Source: Collybia mongolica
Taxonomy: Eukaryota > Basidiomycota > Agaricomycetes > Agaricales > Clitocybaceae
Length of the DNA: 64,000 bases
Assembly: GCA_013420905.1 (NCBI GenBank)
Contig: JAAXNY010000005.1
Coordinates: 1,860,001 to 1,924,000 of the forward strand
Direction of reading: 5' to 3'
Within the stretch, counting starts at the first letter, position 1; each line of letters opens with the position of its first letter. Below are positions 1 to 10,710 of the stretch, piece by piece. The notes under the pieces are model-generated. The model saw only the letters and a list, made by a program, of their open reading frames with translations. It searched no databases and was not told where the DNA came from. Both the position numbers and the translations under genes were made by a program.

Positions 1-1531
1 TGCTGCCCCTGCTAGTGTAGACGAGGTAAGTGTACAATTAATTTTAGGTAACGCCAAAACTTAACGTTCTTTTCATCTTCAGGCCACCATACGGAAACGT
101 AAGCCTGATGATGAACACGATGCTCTAGAGAACTACACATCATCTTTACCTGATACCGCACCCTCTCCAGTTGCCCCTGATGTTCCCATCTCTATCGTTC
201 CCGTAAATGCCCCGGAAAACAACACAGCGCCTCCGGAAATTCTACTCTCAGAGACCCAAGCCCCTGCCACGGAACCAACCCAGCCTCTCGTTACAACCCT
301 CGACGCTGCAGCGCCCCCACCTCCCGAGGAGCTCACCTTCTCTACACATGGCATTATCGCTCCGGGATCTGCCACTCCCATAGTTGGTGAAATTAATACA
401 AGGAACGCGGAACCATCCCCACCCGTAAAGGTATCGCATTTTGATACCGACACCACTACTCACATCGAGCCAGAGGCGGTGCCTCTCCCTCCAAGCGCTA
501 GTGACTTGAATTCCGAGACCTCTATTACTGCTGAACCCCAGATATTCACGATAACGGACTTGCATGCCCCTAAAACACCTCCTTTAGATCATGCTGTCGA
601 AGGGCCGCAGGAAATTGGCACACACGTCAAGGACAGTGAGCATTTGGCCCCTACACCTGAATCCCACGCACTGGTTGACGACTCCATTGCTTCTTCCTCC
701 ACCACTCATTTGGCTGTAATGGAGGACAAACCTGTAATAGAGGTGAAAGAGAACTCCATTGCAGTGCCCTCGCATGTCACGGAAGAAAGGCCGCTCAAAC
801 TACTTAAACCGACTGATGAGCTCAGCACGGCGTCGCCCCACGCCAGTGAGACTCCAGAACAGGATGAAAAACTCACCATGACACCTTCACACACAACCGC
901 TGACGAAGCGGCAGAAGATTTAAACTTGGTACATACCACAACAGACACCACATCAGACACTAACGTTCCTTCTGCCCCTGTTGGAGACACGGATAACGTT
1001 GTGCGTTCTATCCCAGCCCAGGCAATCGACGAGCCGACGCCACAAATCCATACACCTATTGGGGAGGGCGGCAAACAGGAAGAAGCTGCTTCTGCTGCAG
1101 AACCAACAGACAAGGACAATGCACCATCCGAAGAGGTCACTTCTGCCCCTCCAAAATCTATGGATGCAGCACTCGAGTCCTCTGCCATTACCACTGCACC
1201 AACAGAATTTTCTACCCAGCCCGCCCCGAGATCCGCGGCAGGGAAAGCCAATGGCTCGGCTCCACCGGTTGCGGCAGAAAGGCCGACAACTAATGGACAC
1301 ACCGACACAACAGCAACCTCTCCCACTACAGAGCAGACAAAGCCAGGCGCACCAGCCTCACCCTTGACTCCTACGAAACACACTAAACAAACCTTCCCTT
1401 CTTCGGATTTACCATCGTCTTCGCCTTCGTCCTCCAAACATAACTCAGACAAAGCACGGAAAAAGAGGACGTCATTCATAAGCAAAGTAAAACACCTATT
1501 CACACATGACAAAGATAAGGAGAAAAAATAA
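1..1531 (+). CDS. Ser/Thr/Pro/Glu-rich low-complexity protein, 3' part
   Basis: Partial gene entering from the left edge. An exon at 1-25 is followed by a GT-AG intron at 26-82, then an open exon from 83 to the stop at 1531 in the same frame. About 490 residues are visible. The composition is dominated by Thr, Ser, Pro, Ala and Glu with repeated acidic patches, as expected of an intrinsically disordered protein. The last 25 residues change character and become strongly basic (KKRTSFISKVKHLF, then a Lys/Asp tail), which could be a membrane- or nucleic-acid-contacting tail. No catalytic domain, signal peptide or membrane segment is seen. The family is not recognised. The start lies outside the window. 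Long antisense frames over this region are by-products of its codon composition. Confidence 0.7.
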
Positions 1532-1888
1532 TATCTAAAGTCATTTCGATTGTAATGTACTGAACAAATAATAATGTCTGTACTTCACGGCAATCTATTC
1601 CTCTTAGTTTTCCTTTCTACCTTCTACACACTTACTATGTTGTGGCCTTTGCTTCGATTTTGTTAACCTCCTTAGCCTTCAATACCTTTTATCAATATGC
1701 TTGGTTCAGACATTCATGTGGCATTATATCACCCTTAATTTTCTATAATGAAAGAAGGCGCTTGCGAGAGCTTTTGTAGATCACCACAAGCTGCAAATCT
1801 ATGGTCCATACTTGAGGGAACAACAATTCAAATTATTCTAGTATGCTGCACCAGAGTGCTGCATACACTACATGTAAGCTCCCTAAGA
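1532..1888. other. Convergent intergenic region
   Basis: AT-rich spacer of 357 bp between the stop of the Ser/Thr-rich gene (+) and the stop of the laccase (-). It should hold the 3' untranslated regions and polyadenylation signals of both. No coding pattern is seen. Confidence 0.6.
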
Positions 1889-4200
1889 CTACAGTTGATC
1901 TGGAGTCAGTGCATTGTATACTGGACACAACTGATCCCAAGCAGCTATCAAGTTTCCAATCAGTTGACGCACCCAATTACGGATAATCAGCGTCCAAAGC
2001 TTACCAGGATGCTTTTGCTTAGCCACAGATCTGGTGTCTTCAGCTAACACGACGGACATCCCACTACAGGATAATCTCATTGTCATCATTATATCGCGAT
2101 GGGCCAGGGAGCTACTTACGCTCGTAAATGCCAATCTATGTGACTGTTCCATCATAGATGTCAGTCGAGGCCGAGATATAAGAGGCCCGAGGACATACCA
2201 ATGCAGAATCCACGGTCCGGCATTGTCTGTTACGAAACGAATAGTGACGTTGTCTCCAGCGATTCCGGTGCTGACAACGTCACGGCGAACCTGAGGGTAC
2301 ACATATTCAGTGGCTTTTCTGAGGTGATTTTATCTTTCTTAACGCAACTGGATCAACATAGTTGTAAACTGAACTTCCCGCGCTTCTCACGACATCGAAG
2401 GAATGCTGAGGTGAGATACTTTGTTAGCCATATCCGCACACTATGGTGACTCGAGACATACCCCGTGAAGATGGAAAGGGTGCTACGAGGTCGATAAGTG
2501 TTGAAACAACATGTACCACCACCGTGCATTCTTACCGGACTTCCATTGATACCACCCGGAATCGAGATTTCAATCACCTTGTTACGGGGTAACGTGTAGA
2601 CACTTCCTGTTGGTAGGAGGTCTTGTGCCGCCTGCGCTCCGCTTAAGATTTGGAGAAGAATAGGCACAGTGGGCGGTTCAAAACGTGCACCATTGACGGC
2701 GAACGTCAAAGTCGGTATATCAAGCGTGAGTACCAGATTGAGAGTAACATCAGCACCTCCAGGTACAGGCAAACCCGGAGCACCAGGGTTGCGAAGGGGA
2801 TGTAAGTTTGTCTCAAGGAGGGGTGCAATGATGTTGGCCTTGGCCGTTGTGGGATCAACCAGTGGTGCAGAGCGGTAGCGCAAGATGGCTGAGTTCAACC
2901 CGCCTTCAAATCCTGCAATACCCTTGTTAGGGTTAGCACGAATCCAGTAATTGCCAACAGGCTGGTTCGCTATGAGGATGAATGAATAGCGCTGCCCTGC
3001 GTAAATATGTATTTCGTCGACTGTCTCGGGTTGAACATTGACGCCATCCGTTTCAATGATAGTCTGCATGAGATAGAGTTAGACATTGAGCCAATAACTA
3101 GAGCAGATGCAATCTTGCCATTGTATGGCCATCGATCGAAAACACATAATCGGCATCGCATGACATAGCAATCAAGCGGAAACGATAGCGTTTCTTCTTG
3201 ATAATGTTAACAACAGCCAGGGGCGAGGTCGGGCCACCTGCATAGCGGCCCTTCCCATTGATAAGGATCGAGTCAGGGAGTGATCTTATGTTTTTAGTTG
3301 GAGACGGAGTGTGGTACCTGAAACGTGTAGAGTCAGAGGTGGATGTTACTTCGACCGAGAAGCTCACCAATCTGCGAGTGTGATGATTGTCGACTCTGGA
3401 ATTTTTGGATTAGCGCAGTACTTTGTGCACCGGAACTGGATCATCACCATCATCAATGTCATATCTAGGGAAAAGGGTGAGAATGGTCGAAAGGTGTACT
3501 TTCTAACGCTCTCACTTGAATCTGTAAGGATCAAGACGATCGTATATTATGAAAGCCCCACGAAGTCCGTCACAATATTGTGCGACTAAGGGAAAGGAAA
3601 ATGAGGTCTGAGGATAGTATTTCAATTCAATCGGTACGTACGCAAGTGGGAATGATACCAAAAAGTTCCTGCTTGGTTTGAGACCTTGAAATCATAGAGA
3701 AAAGAATGGCCGGGAGATATTGGGCACTGCGTCACGCCAGCGACTCCGTCTGCCCAAGCCGTTCCTTCCTGGACAATTCCATGCCAATGCTAGTCACCAA
3801 CCAGTTGAGTAAGCAGGATAAGCTTATAGTTGAAATGACTTACTATGCTAGTGGCCCTTGGCATCGTTTTGTCGGTTAAAGAATCTACGACGTTGATGGG
3901 GAATCTGCTTCCCTGCACAACTGGTAAGAGATCTCGCCAAACTCATAATTTCATAACTCACCTTAAAGCCCCTAATAACAGGACCTGGGAAAGCGGCATT
4001 ATGAGAACCGCTACCAACTAGCACCGCCCTAGATTAAGTATGAGTAGGCATCATAGGGTATCAAAATATCCAACATACGAGCGGCTGAAGCCATCGGGAG
4101 AGATGTTCTTGTTGACAACGTGTAGATCAATTGTGGGACCGATGGCACCGCAAACACTCGAGAGGAAAGGTACAATAACAAACGGGCTTAGAAAAAACAT
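1889..4200 (-). CDS. Laccase (multicopper oxidase, EC 1.10.3.2), secreted
   Basis: Blue copper phenol oxidase that oxidises phenolics and lignin-like substrates with reduction of O2 to water. Fifteen exons (high to low): 4200-4079, 4028-3962, 3912-3844, 3789-3642, 3585-3516, 3464-3448, 3395-3368, 3317-3119, 3063-2536, 2482-2462, 2405-2349, 2290-2199, 2143-2120, 2063-2005, 1944-1889. The spliced product is 518 aa, the normal family length. It starts with a signal peptide ([19 protein letters not shown]) before [12 protein letters not shown]. All four copper motifs are intact after splicing: HWHG, WYHSH, HPFHLHGH and HCHIDWHL. The third and fourth are each split by introns, so unspliced reading frames look broken. 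The intron after exon 8 is GC-AG. Ten residues after the type-1 Cys the residue is Met (AGMSVV), not the usual Leu/Phe. No other laccase gene is in the window. Confidence 0.95.
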
Positions 4201-5108
4201 ATTCTAACACGAGCCGAACTTGGAGGTATCCTCTTCTTTTATATGTCAGAACAAAGGATTTCCTGGGCCCGGAGTGAAGCCTCGAGGTTCAATAATCAAA
4301 GTGTATACTCCAGCTCCGAAAGGGTTTGAGAGTGTCATTGTTGGGGGGTCTCGCTGGAGTCGAGTAAACCTTTGGAAGTCTGTGGAATGCGCAATGCGTC
4401 CCATGGAGGTATCGAGCCTTGAGAGTGATAAGAACTTGGCGAAGTTGGGACCGAGGCTGAGTAGAACAGTCAAGCTTCTTCAAGTTGAAATAAACGCGCT
4501 CGCTAAGGTGCGAAATCCATGGGATAAAAAAGCAATTCAGAAACCCAAACCTGGGTTTCAACTTTGGGGTTTGTTCGTGAAGCGGTTGCAATCTGTAGGT
4601 AAGCAATGGTGGTAGTTACTATGCTACATTGCGAATGCCTGGCAAACAGAACAAGATGCGTCATTGTGAGTCGATTCCCGGAGATATCTAGATAATCAAA
4701 GGGTGGTTGGAAGAAATCCGTACCATCGCACATCACCTTGTTGGGGTTAGTGGAGTTTTTAGCGGGAGTTGCAAGGGTATATACCCGTCCCCAAATTCTC
4801 AGGTTCGTTGAACATCATGTGTATGATGATATCTGAATTTACAAGCGAAGCGGCCACGCCAAGCTCGGGCTGCTCTATTTCGGAACGAACAAAAATGAAA
4901 GAGGTAAGTACTCTCAGAAAATCACCAATGGGTGCTCAAGTTTTTTGGGCAATCATGGATGGTTTAGGAGAGATAACTGAATTTAGCGATTTACACGCAA
5001 GCTTCGTGGCGCAAACATCAGCAGTTGTGAGTGAGGCGAGATCCTAGCTAAGAACATCCTCAACTTCCCCAGCGTTGAGGTACACGTGACATTTCATTCT
5101 GACTGCTT
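4201..5108. other. Intergenic region: laccase promoter and HBS1 3' flank
   Basis: A 908-bp spacer between the end of HBS1 and the start of the laccase, both on the minus strand. It must contain the laccase promoter. Several open frames of 75-130 codons occur on both strands, but none has a recognisable domain, good splice context or protein-like composition, and none was accepted as a gene. Confidence 0.5.
4236..4243 (-). promoter_or_regulatory. Possible TATA box of the laccase
   Basis: On the minus strand the sequence reads TATAAAAG, 36-43 nt upstream of the laccase start codon. It is the only clear TATA-like element close to the gene. If used, the 5' leader would be very short. This is an inference from motif and position alone. 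Confidence 0.4.
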
Positions 5109-8100
5109 TCAAGCCTCGATGCTTATCACAACGCCTATAAAGGTTCAGCTAAGCTACCCATTCTCCCGAATACGTCGAAAATACGAACCAGCACCAATCG
5201 TTTCTCCACCTCTACGTATCAATATCCTGCCCATGTCTTTATTGGCAGTAAAAGTTTCCAAAGGAATTCCCCGTGAGTTGGAGGATGGGCCAGACATAGA
5301 GCTTGTCCGAAGGGAGATCTGAACTTCTGCTGAATTGCCTTTCGTCAAAACCCTGTTAGGAGTACTCAGTGGACTGCACGTATGGTGGATATATTTACCG
5401 ACCGAGGGTTTGTTTTTTGTACTTTTCCTGTTACGCGATCGATGGTTGAAACAAGTTTAGACATCGTTGCTGATACGTCTCGTGAATGATGAAAAAGCTC
5501 GACCTGGCTATTAGGTCAATAACAAACTCTAATAACGGATGCAATCACTATACCGATGTACCCGCTGTGATGGGCACTTGTATATCAAATACGATAATTC
5601 GCGCAGTAAATGTGGTGGCAAGTGGTACCAAATCTGTCATTGAACATAGGACACTCCCAATGGTTAGGTGCACAGGGTCAATTGCAGTCATGTACAATGT
5701 TGCATTGGATCCTGCCGCCGCCCAGGGAACACTGTCTTCCTCCACCTCAATCGCTGCATGGTTGTGAATTGATGGATCCTTCTGATTTGTAACTTGTACT
5801 CACATTTCACAATTGCTGTTTCGTCACCGGGGAGGATTCTCAACCGTTCTCCAACCTGAACAACACCACCACACAGTCTACCCGAGACGGCGGCACCAGA
5901 ACCGTTACTTTTAAATACGTTGGAGATTGGTATTCTTAACGGTGATGCAATGTCCCGTGCAGGTGGTTGTAGTAAATCTTCATGTTGGGAGGTGATTGAG
6001 CACATGATAACATGTTCGATGAACATGAACTGACCTAACAAGTCCACCAGTGTCGGGCCTTTATACCATTGGCGCAACAGCTTTGCGTCGTCGCTTTCAC
6101 ACGTGACAAGGTTGACTCCTTGCATCGCCCCCACGGGGACAAATTTGGTTTTTGCAGGGTTGAAGCCAGAGTATAATAAAAAAGGTTGCAGGAGTGAGCA
6201 AATTTCTTCATAGCGGGTGTTACTCCATTCGACCTAAATTCGTTTGTGTCAATATTGGGGAAAGACAATGGGGGATACGCCAAGTCTCGAACCTGATCAA
6301 GTTTATTGATAGCTACTATCACTTGCGAAACACCGAGGCTTCTGACAAGTAAGAGATGTTCTCGAGTTTGGCCGCCGCGGTCAAAACCTGCCTCGAACTG
6401 ACCCGTTGCAGAATCGACCACGAGGAGGGCGCAGTCAGCTTGTGAAGCGCCAGATATCATGTTGGGAATAAAGTCTTTATGACCTGGTGCATCCAAAATC
6501 GTTACTTGTCTGTGCGGTGTAACCAACGACTGCAAGGCGATGTCCATGGTAATACCTCTACAGTCTCGTTATGTTATCTCTAAAATAACACTTCAGAATG
6601 AGTGAGCGAACCTTTCTCTTTCCTCGGTCGTGCCGTCCAACCCCCACGCCCAACTGAAACTACTTTTCCCCGCCTTACTGCTCCCCCTTTCGTTAGCGAT
6701 GCGAGTTTTTTCTTCAAGTCTACCAAGTTCGTATAGCAAACGGCCCATCAGTGTTGATTTCCCGGCATCAACATGTCCTAATTGCATGCCCCTACATGTT
6801 AGTAACTGGCCGCGTTTTATACATAAGAGGGGCATACCGATCACAACTAGACTAACGGCCTTTCTTTGGTGCTCGCCCTCGCCATCGACTACACGTTTTG
6901 CTTCTTCCAGCAGCTTTTCCCGTGCGAAGGTGATTTTGGGTGGCGGTTCATCTATGTTGTCAGCATTCTCATCCCTTGCGAGGTTAAGAGCAGATATGTC
7001 GAACTGGCGTTGGTCAATGCTCATGCCTCTAATGGGTGTTGAGGTCCCAGACTTTTTGGATGCTGGTCCAGATTTCTTTTTCGTCGGCGTGTTCATAGCA
7101 GATGGGGGACGGGATGACGAGGTCGAAGCTAATCCCATCGCCTTTTTCTGTGCCTTCTCGCGTTCCTTTGCAGCTGTAAGCAGTAATATAATATGATCAA
7201 CACCAATAGCATGTGATGATAGACAGATGAATTAAATGAAACAAAAAGAAAAAGAATAAAAAGAGTAGAGCAGGGTGTTTCGTGAGGTCACTTGGTCATC
7301 ATAGCCCGTGCAGAAGTGGAAGGCGGACTCTTCTGTTGCCCAAGGGATGTCCCACGTCGAGCGTTGTAAACAATGTCGTCCGGGCTTGGACCGTCAAATG
7401 TAAACCTTGTTGGAGGTGGGGGGGTTGGAGAAACCATCACGTGCTTCTGCCTTCGTGTCCGACCTGGGATGCTCTCTGTTGAGAGGACCGAAGAGTCTTC
7501 AGATTTCGTCAGTCCCCTTGCCAACTTCTCTCTATATCTTTGCTCTCTGGCGAGCCGTCGGGCAGCTTTATCTTCGCCCTTGTCTTCCAGGGTTATTAGA
7601 GTGTTATCGATGAGTAAGGAAGCAAATGCCGAAGGCGACGCACGAGCGTGAGTCGACTTTGGGTGGAACATAGGCGACACTGGAGGATTAGCGACCTCTT
7701 CCTCTGGCTCTAAGGTTTGTTTTTCGTTGGCCTTTTTGATCTTCATCGCCAGTTTCGACTTCTTGGTTTCTGGGGCTGCCGGGGGGATAGCTCCGAGAGG
7801 AACAACATACTGCTTCGGGATGATGGGAGAGCGAGCGGGGTCGGTCAGGCTGTAGAGTGACTGGTATGACGTTGTTATAGCCGTTGTGACAGAAGAGCCG
7901 TTCGCAATAGGGGTGAGATATTCTGTCGTCGGCTTCGGTATTTTAGGGGCTTTGCTTACATCCGCTTTGGCTTTGGCTAATAGAGCGAGTTTTGAGGGTT
8001 GTCGAACATCTTGGCCTTCAGAAAAAGCGGGCCTTGGTGTACGTTGCACTGCAGGCAACGCTAATATCTTCGTAGATGTTGGCGTTCGAGACTTGTCCGA

Positions 8101-9672
8101 CGACGCCTGAGATAGTGGACGGGAAGGTATGGAAGTCGCTTCCTGGTTGTCCTTGTCGCCAGCTTCTTGTTTCATAGCTGTTAGGATGGCACGGCGTATG
8201 TGGGAATCTGTTGAAGATGGTGTAGTGCTGGTCGGTCTGTAATACTCTGCATTTTCACCAACACTGGACGATCCAATGGAGCTAGGAGGTCGGATAGACT
8301 GAGCGGAAGGCCGTAGTGCAGGGAACGTCTTGACGGAACCAGTCAAAGCTATTCCTGAAGACCTTGAACTTTCTGTTAAGGATGTGACGCTACTGGCTCT
8401 AGAGCTGGCTAGCAATGAAAGCTTGGATTTCTTAGGTGGGGGGACAGGCAGGATAGTTTGTTTTGTGGATTTCGAATTGAAATCGGGTATTTCAGGGATC
8501 GCGTCGCTCGGAGGTGTCGGTTCGCTGGCAGCATGGGATGAGGGCGATAGGCTGCTACGTGACTCAGAAGCAGGAAGTGAAGGGGCCGGTTCGTAGAGAG
8601 ATAACCTGTGGAGTGCAGAGCCCGACGGAGATACTGGAATCAAGTTGGGATCAATAAGCCCAGGGCTACCTATGGGCGATCTGTCGCGTTCTGGTGGAAT
8701 GAGTACATTGAATAATGGGAAAATATTGAGCATCTCACCGATGACCTCTCCATATGACGATGAGGGAGCCGAACTGAGGGGTCGAGGGGAGGCTAAGGAT
8801 GGTTGCTGGTTGCGCCAATATAGGGATGGGTCTGTTCGTTCCGTTTTCTCTGAGATAGTACTCAAAACTGGTCGAAGAACACGAGGCGTCCCATGCTCTG
8901 ATACTTCCAAAGTCCCATTGAATCCCGGTTGTTGTTGAGCTTGGACGATCAAGGGTACGCGCGACCGTTCTTCTGGATGCTGTCTTTCATACTGCTCTGG
9001 GTCATAGTACTCCAGGTTGCTCGCCATCTCCTCTTCCTCCTGTGGAATCAACGGGAGGGTTTTCCCTTGGTAAGGCTCTGAGGCAACATTAGTCAGTGTT
9101 TGGGGGCGTGAGGATTCATGACCGGGAATAAGGGTAGATAATGGAAGAAGCACCTTCTCATTTTGATACCTATTAGAAATGCACGGCGTGAAGCCGTAGG
9201 TGATCACCATGAAACACAGGAAACCAAATGGAAAGAAAGGTACAAATTTCAAGTATACCGCACGAAAGCTTACCTTTACGCTCCCGTGCCTGAAGAATCC
9301 TCTGTTGTTCATCTTAGCCGCAATATTGAGCATCAGTGCCAGAAAAACGGTATATTCCACAAAGACAAACCTAATGCCCATTCTATAGTCTTCTCAGTGT
9401 CGAAAAAGAACTCCCAGAGCGCGTCCTTGATGACTCGGTCCGAAAGTCCAGAAGCTTCTTCCCCTCCAAGAATCCCACGGACTTGCTCCAGACCATCTTG
9501 CATTTGTGCTACATAATATCAATTAGAGAAATTCAACCAAGGGCCGTGTTGGGCGAGTACCGTGTTGTTCGTCAGTCATATCTTCCTCTCCGCCATCCGA
9601 TAGTGCATCATCGTCCAATTCATCTGTTGTTAGATTAGCCACAACAAACGCGTCAACTCGCAAGCTTGCCAT
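5109..9672 (-). CDS. HBS1: HBS1 translational GTPase (Dom34/Pelota partner)
   Basis: eRF3/EF1A-like GTPase that with Dom34 rescues stalled ribosomes in no-go and non-stop decay. Exons: 9672-9561, 9508-9371, 9312-9274, then (skipping 9077-7288) 7173-6838, 6777-6612, 6557-6293, 6233-6035, 5977-5804, 5753-5554, 5503-5403, 5352-5189, 5134-5109. These give 639 aa. The N-terminus ([14 protein letters not shown], then an acidic [14 protein letters not shown]) leads into the HBS1 N-terminal UBA-like domain (about residues 38-85). The G domain carries [17 protein letters not shown] and NKLD. Beta-barrel domains 2 and 3 follow, ending [14 protein letters not shown]. Joining exon 3 (phase 1) to 7173 restores GCT and a continuous [12 protein letters not shown]. 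The donor at 5403 (gtcggt) is weak but keeps the frame. The first three exons are shared with the SKI7-like product. Confidence 0.92.
7288..9672 (-). CDS. SKI7: SKI7-like alternative product of the HBS1 locus
   Basis: Alternative transcript using the same first three exons as HBS1 (9672-9561, 9508-9371, 9312-9274) joined to a long terminal exon 9077-7288 with its own stop. The total is 2079 nt, 692 aa. The acceptor gcctcag at 9078 follows a ctgactaat branch site and keeps phase (codon GAG). The terminal exon is disordered, Ser/Pro-rich and has no GTPase domain. It contains repeated SKL-type motifs ([33 protein letters not shown]), a SPSAFASLL motif and, near the stop, [12 protein letters not shown], all typical of SKI7/HBS1 short linear motifs. 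Known biology: SKI7-like isoforms bridge the cytoplasmic exosome and the SKI complex in 3'-5' mRNA decay. Its expression is inferred from frame and splice signals; RNA evidence is not available here. Confidence 0.8.
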
Positions 9673-9904
9673 TTATATTCAGATTTCGGAAGTCCCTGTG
9701 GCGCGACATTGTGCAATCTTTCGACAATTGTGACAAGGCTTGGTGGTCTGAAACGTGAATGGCTGCAGGATCCAAGCAGGGTCAGTAGAGATTAGGAGCT
9801 GATCGGTCAACACGAGCAAATATAGCTATAGCCTCTAACAAAGGCAAACAACCTCTGCCAGTCAGCCTTGTCACGGTCTTGTATCCATTGATACCTCTTG
9901 AAAA
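9673..9904. promoter_or_regulatory. Divergent promoter between HBS1 and RIM1
   Basis: Only 232 bp separate the start codons of HBS1/SKI7 (-) and the mitochondrial SSB gene (+), so both promoters and leaders must fit here. No clear TATA box is seen on either strand. Confidence 0.6.
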
Positions 9905-10592
9905 ATGCTTGGTGCTATTCGTGCAGCTTCTTCGCGGTCCTCTGTTCGCGTAGGCTCTTATATTATTTCCATGTGAAACAGGAACCCTAACACGCTTCGG
10001 CCCAAAGGCTTTCTCGTCGAGCGCTCCACGCGCCGCAGACCTTGCAAAACTTGTTCTCATTGGTCACCTCACGAGAGAGCCCGAGTCTCGTCAAACAAAG
10101 AACGATCGGGAATTTGTGACGTTTGTTCAAGCTCCTTTTTTCCATGCCTTCGCTACGCGTCTCCTGAATGTTCATGTTCAGGTACACGGTCGCCACGCAA
10201 AACTACCCACCCCCGCCCCCGGATGCTAATGGTGGTATGTTACAAATACTATAAATGTTGGTGGGATTGTGTATATATAATTCTCCAGAACGTCGGCCTT
10301 CAACCGCGACCTTCCACCGAATACTCTCTTTCTCCGAACACTCAAACAAATACCTCCAAACGCTCAAAAAGGGCACCAAGGTTTACGTTGAGGCTGGATT
10401 TGAACTGAGGGAACCCGAACCAGGAGCAGATCCCTTGTCTCCTCAGGGTCAACGTCAAATTTTCCTTAAACATGGTCAGTTCTCGAGAAACACCTTTCAT
10501 TCTTATGTCTCATTATGTCTCGATCTATAGAAAGCATACGTGTCCTCAACCGGCCAAAGTCTGAGGATAAATCTGAAGATAGTTACACGTAA
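9905..10592 (+). CDS. RIM1: Mitochondrial single-stranded DNA-binding protein
   Basis: OB-fold SSB that coats single-stranded mtDNA during replication. Five exons: 9905-9949, 10008-10120, 10182-10234, 10289-10474, 10531-10592; 152 aa. The N-terminus MLGAIRAASSRSSVRAF is basic and Ser-rich, a good mitochondrial presequence, followed by the first OB strand ADLAKLVLIGHLTREPE. Later landmarks are FVTYTVATQNYPPPPP, LSFSEHSNKYLQTLKKG and GTKVYVEAGFELREPEPGAD, and a C-terminal ESIRVLNRPK. The intron 1 acceptor (caaag, preceded by a CTAAC branch site) was chosen because it keeps the frame; an earlier cag would introduce a stop. It converges with the UPF0303-like gene, with stops 118 bp apart. Confidence 0.92.
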
Positions 10593-10710
10593 CCCCAAGC
10601 CACTTATCTACGCTCTCTTTGATAAGCTTGTGGCGAGTCGAGAATCTTGTTGAGATATTTTTATTATGCAAATTACGTCTAATTAGGATGAAAAGTACTT
10701 TTCTACCTGC

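Noticed and set aside
706..1512. 268-codon minus-strand frame opposite the Ser/Thr-rich gene
   Set aside because: It mirrors the low-complexity plus-strand coding sequence. Its composition is Ser/Val/Gly-rich with no domain, and the plus frame has the splice-consistent upstream exon.
2144..2198. Apparent loss of the laccase HCH motif (frame reads ILHWY)
   Set aside because: This is intron sequence. Splicing 2199 to 2143 restores HCHIDWHL.
4220..4615. 131-codon plus-strand frame and overlapping minus frames upstream of the laccase
   Set aside because: No domain, no splice support and mixed composition. The interval is needed as the laccase promoter.
5135..5142. Plus-strand TATAAAGG near 5135 as a promoter
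   Set aside because: On the minus strand it is the acceptor end (tttatag) of the last HBS1 intron, which is needed to reach [10 protein letters not shown].
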